Shown piece after piece: positions 1-9,051 of a DNA stretch of 64,000 nucleotides. A program made the translations under genes and the position numbers. The stretch is taken from contig CAMWTP010000014.1 in the NCBI GenBank assembly GCA_947177165.1, forward strand, positions 25,443-89,442, read 5' to 3'. The stretch's first letter is position 1; every line of letters starts with the position of its first letter. Below the pieces are notes generated by a model. The model ran no database searches. It saw only the letters and a program-made list of their open reading frames with translations, and was not told where the DNA came from. Origin of the DNA: an uncultured Lachnospiraceae bacterium (GTDB lineage Bacteria > Bacillota > Clostridia > Lachnospirales > Lachnospiraceae).

Positions 1-3
1 GCA

Positions 4-447
4 TCATTTTTGTAAGCTGCATCGCTCGCCCAGCATTTTCTTCAGATACTCGTATCTGAGACGCTTCTCCTCTTTTGCGAAATGAGTCTCCCGCAATTGC
101 CGGGGATTATTCTCATACACTAACACTTCATCGCCAAACTGCTCGCTTGTCAGGTCAAAACAGCAGTCGCCGACCACATTATAACAATGGTAATTTCCGT
201 CCGGCCTGCGTATGCCGTACACCTCGCCGCCAAAGATATCCTGCGCCAGAAACGCGGTGATGGAACACTGTCCCAGCGTCTTATTCTCCGCTGTCCATTG
301 ACCGCGCATTCTCGGCGCACAGGTGTCTGCACACCAGATTTCAGACAGGGCATCATACAGATCAATCGGTGTACTGATTCCCTTGTATTGGTCTGTCACT
401 GCCTGCTCATTTGCCTGTTCCCAGCCGTAAAATTGATACTCTTTCAT
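4..447 (-). CDS. YunG-like family protein
   Basis: A protein of about 147 residues with the conserved core of the YunG-like family of small cytoplasmic proteins of unknown function. The core includes W-C-A-D-T near residue 37, a G-Q-C-S-I-T-A cluster and a later H-C-Y-N-V stretch followed by F-D-L-T-S-E-Q-F. The Cys and His in these motifs could suggest a catalytic pocket, but no activity is known to me. I chose the ATG at 447, which follows AGAGG with 5 nt spacing; a GTG start at 486 would add 13 charged residues. It is convergent with nothing and lies alone downstream of hsp20. Family call moderately sure, function unknown. Confidence 0.75.
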   Translation of the reverse strand: MKEYQFYGWEQANEQAVTDQYKGISTPIDLYDALSEIWCADTCAPRMRGQWTAENKTLGQCSITAFLAQDIFGGEVYGIRRPDGNYHCYNVVGDCCFDLTSEQFGDEVLVYENNPRQLRETHFAKEEKRLRYEYLKKMLGERCSLQK

Positions 448-622
448 CTCTTCCTCTCTTTCTGCTATATCTCTGTTATTCTCCACATGGTTTACATGCT
501 TCCATTATACGCTTTGAAAGATATTGTATCAAGTAGTTGTTTGTGCACAGGGCTCCGGACGCGTGAAAATAACCATTACGCTGCTGTCCATGCATCTTTC
601 TGATTTGGACACGATATTGCAG

Positions 623-663
623 AACAGCGGGCGGCAGGATAGAATACCCCGCCGCCCGCTGTT
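623..663. terminator. GC-rich hairpin between hsp20 and the YunG-like gene
   Basis: A perfect 13-bp inverted repeat (AACAGCGGGCGGC and its complement) with a 15-nt loop lies just past the hsp20 stop codon. It is best read as the hsp20 terminator, although the T-run is better on the plus-strand side (GTTTTGT) than on the minus side. Confidence 0.7.
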
Positions 664-677
664 TTGTCATGTCTGCA

Positions 678-1136
678 TCACCCTTCAATCTGAATGTACT
701 TGCTCTCCTCAACTGCAGGCTTTGCCTCCTTCTTCGGCACAGACACTTTCAGAATACCATCCTCAAATTTTGCCCTAATATCCTCCTGTGTGATATCCTC
801 GCCGACATAGAAGCTTCTGCTGCAGGTTCCGTAATATCTCTCACGGCGGATATACTTGCCGTTCTCGTCCTTCTGGTCGTTGTTCTGGCTCGTCTCGGCA
901 TTGATGGTCAGATAACCGTTCCTGAGCTCTGCCTTCACATTCTCCTTCTTGCAGCCCGGAAGATCGATATCCAGCTCGTAGCCGTTATCCGTCTCCTTGA
1001 CATCTGTCCTCATCAGACCTGTCGAGGTATTGTAACGGGAAGCTGACCGCATCGGACGTGCATAGTCCTCAAAGAAATCATCAAACAAACTTTCTCCAAA
1101 AATACTATTCATAACATTTGAACTTGGTAATAACAT
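678..1136 (-). CDS. Hsp20/alpha-crystallin small heat-shock chaperone
   Basis: A 152-residue small heat-shock protein, an ATP-independent holdase that keeps unfolding cytoplasmic proteins soluble until DnaK or GroEL act. The N-terminal arm is rich in F and D (SLFDDFFEDY). The alpha-crystallin domain starts near residue 40 with R-T-D-V-K-E-T and carries the family signatures Y-E-L-D-I-D-L-P-G and G-I-L-K-V-S-V-P-K. The tail has the I-Q-I motif that docks into neighbouring subunits. The ATG at 1136 follows AGGAGG with 8 nt spacing; a longer reading frame upstream is not needed. A perfect CIRCE lies over the promoter, so HrcA repression is expected. Single-gene unit. Confidence 0.96.
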   Translation of the reverse strand: MLLPSSNVMNSIFGESLFDDFFEDYARPMRSASRYNTSTGLMRTDVKETDNGYELDIDLPGCKKENVKAELRNGYLTINAETSQNNDQKDENGKYIRRERYYGTCSRSFYVGEDITQEDIRAKFEDGILKVSVPKKEAKPAVEESKYIQIEG

Positions 1137-1210
1137 AAACCATTCCTCCTTAATATTATTATACATGTGTAGCAGCTCTTGTGAGCTGTTGTTTTATTTG
1201 TTATATATAT

Positions 1211-1239
1211 GTTATAACACCATTATTAGCACTCGTCAA
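1211..1239 (-). promoter_or_regulatory. hsp20 promoter
   Basis: On the minus strand, TTGACG (1234-1239) and TATAAC (1211-1216) are separated by 17 bp, a good vegetative promoter. The -35 box lies in the CIRCE loop, so bound HrcA would block RNA polymerase directly. Confidence 0.85.
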
Positions 1240-1252
1240 GGCAGAGTGCTAA
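1226..1252. promoter_or_regulatory. CIRCE operator (HrcA site)
   Basis: An exact TTAGCACTC-N9-GAGTGCTAA inverted repeat, matching the canonical CIRCE with no mismatch. HrcA binds this element to repress class I heat-shock genes (usually groESL and dnaK). Here it overlaps the hsp20 promoter. Confidence 0.97.
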
Positions 1253-1379
1253 TAATTTTTCTAAAGAATTTCTAAACTCCTGATTTTATATGCTCTGCCG
1301 CTGTTTTATTTTATCCGGAAATCCTGAAAAATATACGATTTGACATAGAACAAATACAAGATTTGATTTTGCACACAAA

Positions 1380-1449
1380 AAAGCAAACTTCTAAGTTTAT
1401 TCCGTCATTTCCCGCACATTAAAACAGAATGAAATTAGAAGTTCGCTGA
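1380..1449. repeat. Long-loop inverted repeat downstream of a GNAT gene
   Basis: AGCAAACTTCTAA near 1382 and TTAGAAGTTCGCT near 1435 form a 13-bp inverted repeat with one mismatch around a loop of roughly 40 nt. It follows the stop codon of the minus-strand acetyltransferase and could be its terminator. The 1137-1467 gap otherwise holds only the hsp20 promoter region and AT-rich sequence. Confidence 0.4.
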
Positions 1450-1467
1450 AAGAGTTATCATTTCTTA

Positions 1468-1881
1468 TTATTTACGAATAACTTTCCGCATACCTGAACC
1501 ACAGAATTCGTGGGGGATTCTTTTAAATCCTCTTTTCTCATAAAATGCTTCTTTCCCTTTCTCTGCAGTCAACTGTATGCTGGAACGCCCTCCGCAAGGT
1601 GTTTCCCGGTCGACATATGCGATCATCATATCGACAATTTTGCTGCCGATACCCATTCCCTGAAAGGCAGGATGTACCACGACATCAACGATAATGTAAT
1701 ACAATCCGTCACCAATCAGTCGTCCCATTCCGACAGTCTGCTGGTCTTCCACAGCGACTACGGTATATAAACTATTATTGAGTGCTTTCTCTGTCTGTTC
1801 TTTTGAGAAATTTAACCACGCAGCGCTTTCTCTGAGCCTGCAGTAATCTTCGTAACGTAAAATATTTTCTTTATAATCCAT
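1468..1881 (-). CDS. GNAT family N-acetyltransferase
   Basis: A 137-residue single-domain GNAT that would transfer an acetyl group from acetyl-CoA to an amine substrate. The acetyl-CoA loop is visible as V-H-P-A-F-Q-G-M-G-I-G-S-K near residue 77, preceded by the beta-strand G-L-Y-Y-I-I-V-D-V-V. The C-terminal F-Y-E-K-R-G-F-K-R is typical. The ATG at 1881 has GGAG 7 nt upstream; a further in-frame start adds 12 residues without a ribosome site. The substrate cannot be told from sequence. Confidence 0.9.
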   Translation of the reverse strand: MDYKENILRYEDYCRLRESAAWLNFSKEQTEKALNNSLYTVVAVEDQQTVGMGRLIGDGLYYIIVDVVVHPAFQGMGIGSKIVDMMIAYVDRETPCGGRSSIQLTAEKGKEAFYEKRGFKRIPHEFCGSGMRKVIRK

Positions 1882-1999
1882 ATAAATCTCCACTCCGCCG
1901 CCTTCGGCTGGCGACACAAATAGTCATGAAAAGCTGCGTAACCTGGATACCTTTAAAGGCAGAACGGTCAATGCTCTATCATTTCCTTCCAAACTGGGG

Positions 2000-3388
2000 T
2001 TATGATTCAAGCCCGTGCTCCTGTTTCCAATCTGCCCACCGCCGATTGTCCATCAGCAGCTTCCAGCTCCCCCGGTAATCCAGGCCAAAATGATCCAGAC
2101 AGCCCATCAGATTGGAGCATATCACTCCGAAAGGATGACTGGCCCCGGCGCAGCAGTCACTCTCAGGGTTTATCAGGCTTTTCAGGTGCATCTGGCTGCC
2201 CTTGTAATCATCTTTAGCATCCTGGGTGGTGCGGAATTTGTCCAGCAGTGCCACCCAGATCTGCTCCAGCCGGGAGTCCTTTATACCCTTTGTCACCCAG
2301 ATGGCATAGATCAGGGTGTGATACTCCGCCCGCTCATGGTTTTTCTCATCGGGCAGGTAGTCCAGGAAGTAGTCCAACACCTCCTCCCGACCATTGAGCT
2401 TACTCAGGCTGGTAAACAAAAAGTTTCTGTCATTCTGATCCAGATCCTCCCGGTACAGCTGGTCCTTCAGCAGTCCGGCGCGGATCTCCGGCCGGTCTTT
2501 CAAAGCGGAAAAGATGTGGCACGCATCCCAGAAAGGCTGACCCCGCAGACAGGACATTTTCTCCAGCACCCGGGGCCACCAGGTCTCTTTGGCCTCCCAG
2601 CCGCCCTCATAGCAGATGACAGAGATAGCCTCCGGATAAGCTCCGAAGTCCCACAGGACGCCGATCTGCTCCGCCATGCCGGGCACGCGGAACCGGGACA
2701 GCATCTTGATGAGAGCCATGCGCAGCCCAGGGTCCTGCTCACCGTCGCAGGCCTTTTTAAAGTAATTTTTCTGCCTGGAGGGCAGCTCCTGGAATTTATA
2801 GCAGCTCTCCACAATCTCAATGCGGGTCTGCACATCCTCCGTCTGCTCATACAGCTCCATCAGCTCCTGGGGCTTGCCGTCCAGATACAGGCCAAAGTAC
2901 ATCTCCTCATCGTCATATCCGGCGATCGCCTCCCGGGTCCAGCGCTCGTACCAGGCCAGAAAATCCGGTTCCCGCATAACGGTAGGCGGACCGCCCTGAT
3001 CCTCGTCGTAGTAGATCACCCGCCCCTTATCAGGACCGTCAAGGACCAGGCCGGTCATCAGGGTACAGCCCTGGGTGCCCAACGGCAGAACCGCCCCGCC
3101 AGAATAGTCCGGAAGCTGACAGGGCTCCGCTGTCTTTAGCGGGTACAGGCCATAAAAGGGTCCCGCCCCACCGTCTCCGATCCACAACAGAAAATTCCGA
3201 TACCCCTCCGGCAGGGAGATGCCGAAGCGCTTCTCAAAAGCGGCTATCGTCTCCTCCGAGACGGGCGGCTTCAGCTGATATTTGTGACTTCTAGCGCCAA
3301 AACGGGAAAAATCCGGGTCCTTCTCTCCTGCCCGATTCAGCTGTCTGCGCAGTTTGCCAACCCAGACAGGCTGTTTCCTTTTTGCCAT
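2000..3388 (-). CDS. SMI1/KNR4 family protein with a long C-terminal region
   Basis: 462 residues. An SMI1/KNR4 (SUKH-type) domain covers roughly residues 40-155, with E-E-T-I-A-A-F-E-K-R-F-G and L-P-E-G-Y-R-N-F-L-L-W-I-G-D-G-G. The rest is helical with repeated W- and L-rich segments, unlike the usual stand-alone domain of about 150 residues. SUKH proteins are often immunity proteins against polymorphic toxins, but no toxin gene is adjacent, so that role is only a possibility. The start has GGAGAGGA upstream. Richer in G and C than the lipoprotein gene next to it. A 374-residue open frame on the other strand is its shadow. Confidence 0.8.
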   Translation of the reverse strand: MAKRKQPVWVGKLRRQLNRAGEKDPDFSRFGARSHKYQLKPPVSEETIAAFEKRFGISLPEGYRNFLLWIGDGGAGPFYGLYPLKTAEPCQLPDYSGGAVLPLGTQGCTLMTGLVLDGPDKGRVIYYDEDQGGPPTVMREPDFLAWYERWTREAIAGYDDEEMYFGLYLDGKPQELMELYEQTEDVQTRIEIVESCYKFQELPSRQKNYFKKACDGEQDPGLRMALIKMLSRFRVPGMAEQIGVLWDFGAYPEAISVICYEGGWEAKETWWPRVLEKMSCLRGQPFWDACHIFSALKDRPEIRAGLLKDQLYREDLDQNDRNFLFTSLSKLNGREEVLDYFLDYLPDEKNHERAEYHTLIYAIWVTKGIKDSRLEQIWVALLDKFRTTQDAKDDYKGSQMHLKSLINPESDCCAGASHPFGVICSNLMGCLDHFGLDYRGSWKLLMDNRRWADWKQEHGLES

Positions 3389-3588
3389 TACAAATCCTCT
3401 CCTCTCATCCTCTTATCTCAATCCACATTCGCGTTCTTTCGCTCCCCCCTGCAGAGGCAGGAACACAAAAAAAGCTCAGACCAGTCTGTAATTTGTTTTG
3501 AAATAACTTTTCTTTGAAAGGTGCAGGCCGGGCAATCCCAAACAAAACTGTCCGCCATAGCCCGCACCACCTTGTCTGCACTTTTGGC

Positions 3589-4392
3589 TCACTCAGTGTC
3601 GTTTTCAGTAAGTGGAATCTCATAAGCCGTTTTCTCCAGGTACTCCCAGTTCCCATCACCGACAGATTCATAAGATGTCCATGCCACTTTAAGCTGTTTT
3701 TCAGCTGCATAAAATTTGATGCGGGTCTCAACTCCGCCACTGGTATCAATATCAGGTTCCTCCACATAATCAAACGCATATAAAGTGTGTTTCTGTGTCC
3801 AGTCCGAAGTATCCCGATAATAGATCACCGCATTTTCCGCAGGCATCTTTATCAATCCAGACAGCCTCTCACTTTCTTCTTTTCCAGGGCTGTAGAAATA
3901 GCATCGTGTTTCATCTGATGTGATATAAAATTCATTTTCTCCTGCTTTGTCCTGAAACAGGATTTCGCCGTCACTCAGATCGATCAGAAACAGATTGCTT
4001 TCTTTCAGCCATCCCTCAACATAGCCATTGTAGTGAGGAGCTGTCCATTGTTCTGCACAAACCCAGATCATGTCAGCTTTTTGCAGGATACCACGCATTG
4101 TACTGCTTCCCATATCAGGGTATTCATATAAGACAGAACCATTTTCATGCAGAATCTGCATATCGCAGTCATAGGTTTCCTTGTAATCATCTGCTTTTTT
4201 CCACTGAAGATAACAGGAACTTCCCTCGATGGGAGTTTTTTCATCATAAGTATAGCAGTCTCTGCTATAACCAGATGGGTAGATTACTTCATATACTGCA
4301 GCACCTGCTGTTGGATTACAGCCAGTCAGCAGCAAAACAACTATTGCTGCACAGCATAAAGAAAAAACCCGGCGCCCTATCTTCACTTTCAT
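3589..4392 (-). CDS. Putative lipoprotein of unknown function
   Basis: 267 residues. The N-terminus is a lipoprotein signal peptide: K and R residues, a hydrophobic run, then the lipobox L-L-T-G-C with Cys at about residue 24. The mature part is rich in W, Y and D/E and looks like an extracellular beta-rich domain. I recognise no family. The ATG at 4392 is preceded by AGGAG and overlaps the stop of a small upstream membrane-segment frame in an ATGA arrangement; a TTG at 4497 would give a 35-residue extension that hides the signal peptide. Confidence 0.75.
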   Translation of the reverse strand: MKVKIGRRVFSLCCAAIVVLLLTGCNPTAGAAVYEVIYPSGYSRDCYTYDEKTPIEGSSCYLQWKKADDYKETYDCDMQILHENGSVLYEYPDMGSSTMRGILQKADMIWVCAEQWTAPHYNGYVEGWLKESNLFLIDLSDGEILFQDKAGENEFYITSDETRCYFYSPGKEESERLSGLIKMPAENAVIYYRDTSDWTQKHTLYAFDYVEEPDIDTSGGVETRIKFYAAEKQLKVAWTSYESVGDGNWEYLEKTAYEIPLTENDTE

Positions 4393-4514
4393 ATCTGCCC
4401 CATTCTCCTTTTCATGCTTCCTATCGCGCACCGCGCTATCACATACAACAGGACATAAGCCCCCGCCAGAATAAGAATGGTGATGTACTTTCGCCAAAGT
4501 CCTCCTCTAAGGTA
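4389..4514 (-). pseudogene. Small transmembrane frame, start lost
   Basis: A 41-codon frame ends in the TGA of an ATGA overlap with the lipoprotein start. It encodes one clear membrane helix (ITILILAGAYVLLYVIA) followed by a basic tail. No ATG, GTG or TTG is available before the helix in this frame, yet AGAGGAGG sits 7-10 nt upstream with a TTG in a different frame. This suggests a small membrane protein inactivated by a 1-base change, once co-translated with the lipoprotein. Confidence 0.4.
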
Positions 4515-4520
4515 TCACCG

Positions 4521-4729
4521 CTTTCCACTGTGATTGTCTTAACGCCAAAAGAGAAATTCCATCAAAAGCAGAGCGAACAGTTTGTCACAGACACCTTCGG
4601 CGGTTCCCTGCCCGCTTTTGTTGCCACTTTTACAAAGGGAAAACGCTGAGTGATGAGGACGCAGACGAGATGCAGCGCCTGATCGACAAAAGCAGGAAAA
4701 AGAAGGCTCACAGAAGTGAAGATTTCTAA
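4521..4729 (+). pseudogene. BlaI/MecI-type repressor remnant (3' end, frameshifted)
   Basis: The plus strand encodes KQSEQFVTDTFGGSLPAF, then after a shift near 4635 continues as TLSDEDADEMQRLIDKSR to a TAA at 4727-4729. The intact BlaI in this window (40213-40575) has KQSEQFVADTFQGSLPRF and LSDKDVEELKRIIEENGR at the same relative positions. The winged-helix N-terminus is gone and no M56 partner follows. This is a dead copy of the dimerisation domain. The frame after it (to 4868) ends in a 26-codon open stretch that I could not identify. Confidence 0.7.
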
Positions 4730-4864
4730 AGACTTCCGCAGACGCAGGCCGGGTGCTCATAGAAACCGAAAGCGGACAGCAGGCTGGCTGCACCTGGACA
4801 ATTTCAATGTCTCGGAATTACCAAAAAATGTGAATGAGGTATTCAGCGGGCTCAATATATCCGA

Positions 4865-6538
4865 TTAATTATCCTTTAATTTGAAGGAACTCGTCAGACT
4901 TCTCAAAACGCCTGCCTGGGAAGACAGCTCGTCACTGACAGCAGCGCACTCCTGACCTGTCGCAGAGTTTGCCTGGACTACAGCGGAAATCTGCTCAATA
5001 CCCACATTGACCTGCGCGAGAGCCACCGTCTGCTTCTCTACTGCTTCCACAACCGTCGTCATCTTGGCAGTCACACTGCCCGCGATCTGGTTAGTCTGCT
5101 CTAAGGCTTCTGTGACCCTGCCCACCGCCTGGCTGCCTTCCTCGACAGTCGACATCGATCCTTCGATCAACTCCTTGGTCGCCTTGGCAGCCTCGTCGGA
5201 CTTGGCAGCCAGACTCCTGACCTCCTCTGCAACCACGGCAAATCCCTTGCCTGCAGTACCCGCCCGCGCAGCCTCCACGGCGGCGTTCAGGGCAAGAATG
5301 TTGATTTGGAAAGCAATACTCTCAATGGTGGACACGATTGTGCTGATCTTCTCCGATGAATCGGAGATATTCTCCATCGCCACATTCAGCTCCTTGACAT
5401 AATCCATGCTGGTACCGAGCTTCGCCCCCACCTGATTGACAAACTCACCTGCCTCTGCTGCGGCTGCCGAAGTCCGTCTGGCGCTCTCGGAGATGTCCGC
5501 TACCGTCGCTGAGACCTCCTCGACAGCGCTTGCCTGCTCTGTCGTTCCCTGTGCAAGCGACTTTGCTGTTCCGGACATCTGGTCAGCGCCTGTCGAAACC
5601 TGTCTGGCACTGGAGGTGATCTTCCCCATTGTGCCGTTTAATGCGGAATGGATACTGTTCAGCGACTGCCTGATTGACTGAAAATCACCTGTGTAATCCT
5701 GCCTGGCGTTCAGCGTCAGATCCCCGTCGGCAATCGCGCCCAGCACATCGGAAATCTCACCGATATAAACCTGCATGCGGCGGATTGTCTCCTCAAAGAT
5801 CTGTCCGAGGAAACCAATTTCATCCCTGGAACGAACTCTCACCTGTACCTTCTCCTTATCTGCCAGCCCGAGATCCCCTCTTTCCAGACGCTGTGCCACA
5901 CGAGTGATCTCCTTCAAGGGACCGGATACCCGTCTGGCAAGATAGACAGACAAAAACAACACACAGCAGGCAACTGTGACAATGCTCATCATGGAAACTA
6001 CACTGATCACGTTGGCAGTCCCCTGCTTTGCATTTGTCAGCGGAAGTCCTGCAAAAATCAGACCGTTAACCTCGCCATCCTCCCCTTTTGTAGGAACATA
6101 GGAACACAGATAACTGATACCCAGAATGTCCGCCTCTCCCACATAGCTCTGTCCCTGATCCAGCACGATCTCCTTCAGCTCGGAGGAAAGTTTTGTCCCC
6201 ACCACCCGCTGACCGTTCTGCGTCACCGTGCTGTATGCGCGGGTATCTCCCACAAAAATCGTAAACTCGCACCCCATTCGCTGCTTGAGTTCATCCAGAA
6301 CCTGATTGGGATCTGCACTGTCTGACACCCTGTCAAGCTCATAAGCCAGCATATCTGTTCCGCTGACGCAGCTCTCCTCGTGCATCTGTGTAATCAAATC
6401 CCGAAACATATAAACGCAGATTGTCAGAGCCATCACGACAAAAAAGATCTGCATCACTGCCATCACACAGCCGATCTTAAATCCGATTCCTATGTATTTC
6501 CCACGTTTCTCTCCATTTGGCATTTGATTGTTTTCCAT
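4865..6538 (-). CDS. Methyl-accepting chemotaxis protein with Cache-like sensor
   Basis: 557 residues, a membrane chemoreceptor that signals through CheW/CheA. A membrane helix at about residues 17-42 and a second near 180-205 enclose an extracellular domain of about 140 residues resembling a single Cache fold. A HAMP linker follows ([10 protein letters not shown]). The cytoplasmic hairpin carries the near-invariant tip [20 protein letters not shown] and [10 protein letters not shown]. No C-terminal CheR-binding pentapeptide is seen. The ATG at 6538 follows GGAGGA with 7 nt spacing. No che or flagellar genes are nearby, so it is an orphan receptor. Confidence 0.95.
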   Translation of the reverse strand: MENNQMPNGEKRGKYIGIGFKIGCVMAVMQIFFVVMALTICVYMFRDLITQMHEESCVSGTDMLAYELDRVSDSADPNQVLDELKQRMGCEFTIFVGDTRAYSTVTQNGQRVVGTKLSSELKEIVLDQGQSYVGEADILGISYLCSYVPTKGEDGEVNGLIFAGLPLTNAKQGTANVISVVSMMSIVTVACCVLFLSVYLARRVSGPLKEITRVAQRLERGDLGLADKEKVQVRVRSRDEIGFLGQIFEETIRRMQVYIGEISDVLGAIADGDLTLNARQDYTGDFQSIRQSLNSIHSALNGTMGKITSSARQVSTGADQMSGTAKSLAQGTTEQASAVEEVSATVADISESARRTSAAAAEAGEFVNQVGAKLGTSMDYVKELNVAMENISDSSEKISTIVSTIESIAFQINILALNAAVEAARAGTAGKGFAVVAEEVRSLAAKSDEAAKATKELIEGSMSTVEEGSQAVGRVTEALEQTNQIAGSVTAKMTTVVEAVEKQTVALAQVNVGIEQISAVVQANSATGQECAAVSDELSSQAGVLRSLTSSFKLKDN

Positions 6539-6638
6539 TGCTATTTCCTCCGTTTCTCCCAAATTACTTTTGTTATTCTCAATATTCCATTATAACCTCA
6601 ATTCTCTCACTTCTCAACCGATTATAGAAAATGTTCTC

Positions 6639-8003
6639 TCACTGCATCCCTCTGCAGCGTTTCAGCCAGCCTCCCCTCAGATAATAGATAATAAACATAA
6701 CAGACGTTACCGTCCATGTCAGCGGATAGCTGAACGCCACTGTGGAGACCTCCGGACGCATCGGAACGACCACCAGATTCCAGATCACACGCAGTACGCA
6801 GACGCCGACGCAGGTCATCAGCATAGGCAGAACTGCGTCGCCGCAGCCCCTTGTCGTGCCGCCAAGTATCTCTATGCAGATATAGGTGATATAGCTGGGT
6901 GAGATGACCCGCATCATCCCCAGACCAATCGCAACCACATTCGGATCATCCGTAAACAAATGCAGGAAAAGCCGTCCTCCTGCAAGCACTATGATGCTCA
7001 GCAGTATACTGGTGAACACCGCCATCCCCAGACAGATCCGCACACTTTTCCTGATCCGGTCATATTTCCCCGCACCAAAATTCTGCCCTGCAAAAGTAGT
7101 AATCGCCACACCGTACGCACCCATGATCATCCAGAAGATGCCATCCACCTTGCCGTAGGCTGTCCATGCTGCAATCGTGTCTGTGCCAAATGCGTTGATG
7201 CTCGACTGGATAATCAGGTTGGACGCCGAATACATGGTTGACTGAATCCCCGCCGGCAGTCCGATGCGAATAATATTGTGCAGGAGAACCGGATGAAAGC
7301 GAATCTCCCGGACCGACAGCCTGTAGGAATCCTCCGTCCGCATCAAAGTCACAATCACCATAAGCGCGCTGACCACCTGCGACAGCGCAGTCGCCACCGC
7401 CACGCCGACCACACCCATCTTCAATATCGTCACGAAAAAAATATCCAGTAAAATATTGACTAAACAGGACAAAATCAGGAAGTACAACGGCCGCCTGGAA
7501 TCCCCCACAGCCCTCAGAATACCCGAACCCATATTGTATATGAGGGAAGGAATGACACCGAAGAAATACACCCGCATGTACACGACAGACATCGAGAAAA
7601 TCTCATCCGGCGTGTTCATAGCCTGCAGCGCCACTCCCGAAAAGAGAATCCCGATTATCATAATCACAGCGCCTCCCGCAATCGAGAGTGCAATCGCTGT
7701 ATGTACCGTCCGCTTCACATCCTCCTGTTTCTTCGCGCCGTAATACTGGGCAAGAATCACGGTCGCGCCGGAAGAAAGTCCCGTAAAAAAGCCAATCAGC
7801 AGATTGATCAGTGTGGACGCCGGTCCGCCCACCGCCGCCAGCGCCTCCTTCCCGACAAACTTTCCCACGATCACCGCATCCGTCGTGTTATAAAGCTGCT
7901 GAAAAAAGGTTCCGAACAAAATCGGAAAAAAGAAAAAAAGGAGCTGCTTCCAGATCACTCCCTCCGTTATCTGATTGGAAATCTGATGGCTTTTCGTTTT
8001 CAT
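6639..8003 (-). CDS. MATE family efflux transporter
   Basis: 454 residues with 12 predicted membrane helices in two homologous halves, an exporter of the MatE (NorM/DinF) superfamily that expels drugs or metabolites using a cation gradient. The N-terminal half has the F-F-P-I-L-F-G-T-F-F-Q-Q-L-Y-N-T-T-D signature of the first helix, and G-F-F-T-G-L-S-S-G-A-T-V. The ATG at 8003 follows GGGAGG with 6 nt spacing. The substrate is unknown. It lies 75 bp upstream of the chemoreceptor in the same direction. Confidence 0.95.
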   Translation of the reverse strand: MKTKSHQISNQITEGVIWKQLLFFFFPILFGTFFQQLYNTTDAVIVGKFVGKEALAAVGGPASTLINLLIGFFTGLSSGATVILAQYYGAKKQEDVKRTVHTAIALSIAGGAVIMIIGILFSGVALQAMNTPDEIFSMSVVYMRVYFFGVIPSLIYNMGSGILRAVGDSRRPLYFLILSCLVNILLDIFFVTILKMGVVGVAVATALSQVVSALMVIVTLMRTEDSYRLSVREIRFHPVLLHNIIRIGLPAGIQSTMYSASNLIIQSSINAFGTDTIAAWTAYGKVDGIFWMIMGAYGVAITTFAGQNFGAGKYDRIRKSVRICLGMAVFTSILLSIIVLAGGRLFLHLFTDDPNVVAIGLGMMRVISPSYITYICIEILGGTTRGCGDAVLPMLMTCVGVCVLRVIWNLVVVPMRPEVSTVAFSYPLTWTVTSVMFIIYYLRGGWLKRCRGMQ

Positions 8004-8229
8004 ATGTACCTCCCTGCGCCAAATCATATGCTACCTATTATATCTGGTTTAACGGAAAAATCAATAACTCTGATTGATGAAATTGTGCAAATTCATAGAC
8101 GCTTTTATCGCTATTTGATATACTATCTATACAAAATCAATCCTCTTGATTTGTTTCTTGTAATCTTATTTTTTTTGTAAGAACCTATTCTTATAACAAT
8201 ACAATTCAATTACGAAAGGAGACCTTGAT

Positions 8230-8907
8230 ATGATACGCCAGGAAGACAAAAATTTCGTGGAACATGGATTTCAAAAATTGCAGGAGCGCGGCTGGTTTCC
8301 CAACCTGGAACTTGAGCCCTCCACCATTACAGAGGAGGAGATTGAAGCTTTTGAGATGGAACATCAGATAACATTGCCATCACTGTATAAGGCATTTCTG
8401 ACTTCCCGCCGGCTCCCTTCTGGTTCTTATCAGATTTGTTCCATCACGGATGCACGCGGCGATGAATCGAATCTTCGCGTGCTCTGGCTGGAAATAGACA
8501 TTCCTAAAAGCATGGAACAAATCTCCGAGCAGATGGAAACACTGAAGGAAATACAGGAGTTTTGCGACCTGCCCGATAATAGTTTCCAGTATCTGATTCC
8601 AATTGGGGACTGGGGCGCTGCGTGGGGTCCGCTCTGTATTGATTTGTCCAACCCTGAAAACGAAGTAGTCGGAACAGATAAAAACACATGGTCACTGGTA
8701 TGGTTTGACCATGAAGAATTTGCATGGGACGAGGTATACCTTGATGATGACGATGGTCTGCTGCATGGAAGCAGTGCTGCCCCAACCCTGAAAAAACTGC
8801 TGGAGTGGTACTTCTATGGCTCACTGGAAGCAAAATATGAGGAAAAAACGGGAGAAAAACTGACCTACAAATGGTATATTGAGGGCATGGAAGATTTTAT
8901 GGAATAA
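8230..8907 (+). CDS. SMI1/KNR4 family protein
   Basis: 225 residues containing an SMI1/KNR4 (SUKH) domain: T-E-E-E-I-E-A-F-E-M-E-H-Q-I-T-L-P near residue 38 and the G-D-W-G-A-A-W-G-P segment near residue 120, followed by a run of acidic residues (DDDDG). The protein is acidic and cytoplasmic, in keeping with an immunity or scaffold role, but no toxin is adjacent. Start ATG has AAAGGAG 8 nt upstream. Monocistronic, closed by a hairpin terminator. It differs in length and sequence from the 2000-3388 SUKH protein, so it is not a recent copy. Confidence 0.85.
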   Translation: MIRQEDKNFVEHGFQKLQERGWFPNLELEPSTITEEEIEAFEMEHQITLPSLYKAFLTSRRLPSGSYQICSITDARGDESNLRVLWLEIDIPKSMEQISEQMETLKEIQEFCDLPDNSFQYLIPIGDWGAAWGPLCIDLSNPENEVVGTDKNTWSLVWFDHEEFAWDEVYLDDDDGLLHGSSAAPTLKKLLEWYFYGSLEAKYEEKTGEKLTYKWYIEGMEDFME

Positions 8908-8916
8908 TCAATCTGC

Positions 8917-8996
8917 AAAAAACAGCCCTGTATTCCTGCCTGTTCAGAGTGTATCGACAAATCGCTCTGGCAAACAGAAGTACAAGGCTGTTTTTA
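8917..8996. terminator. Bidirectional terminator with a long loop
   Basis: AAAAAACAGCCCTGTA and TACAAGGCTGTTTTT form a stem with one mismatch between two convergent genes. The A-run and T-run on either side allow use in both directions. The loop of about 50 nt is unusually long and contains a smaller hairpin (CAGAGTG...). Confidence 0.7.
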
Positions 8997-9051
8997 TTGC
9001 TGTACCCCAAAACAGAAAACAAAAGTCATATCAATACGATTTCCAAAGAAT

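Noticed and set aside
2015..3139. Long plus-strand open frame (374 codons) opposite the SMI1/KNR4 gene
   Set aside because: No ribosome site and no recognisable domain; it is antisense to a gene with a good start and a clear SUKH domain.
4393..4497. 35-residue N-terminal extension of the lipoprotein from a TTG
   Set aside because: It would bury the signal peptide and lipobox; the ATG at 4392 has its own AGGAG.
6639..8003. MATE gene and adjacent chemoreceptor as a single functional system
   Set aside because: They share direction and a short gap, but each has its own good start and nothing links their functions.
2000..8907. Polymorphic toxin/immunity locus suggested by two SMI1/KNR4 genes
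   Set aside because: No toxin, RHS, WXG or secretion gene is found between or around them.
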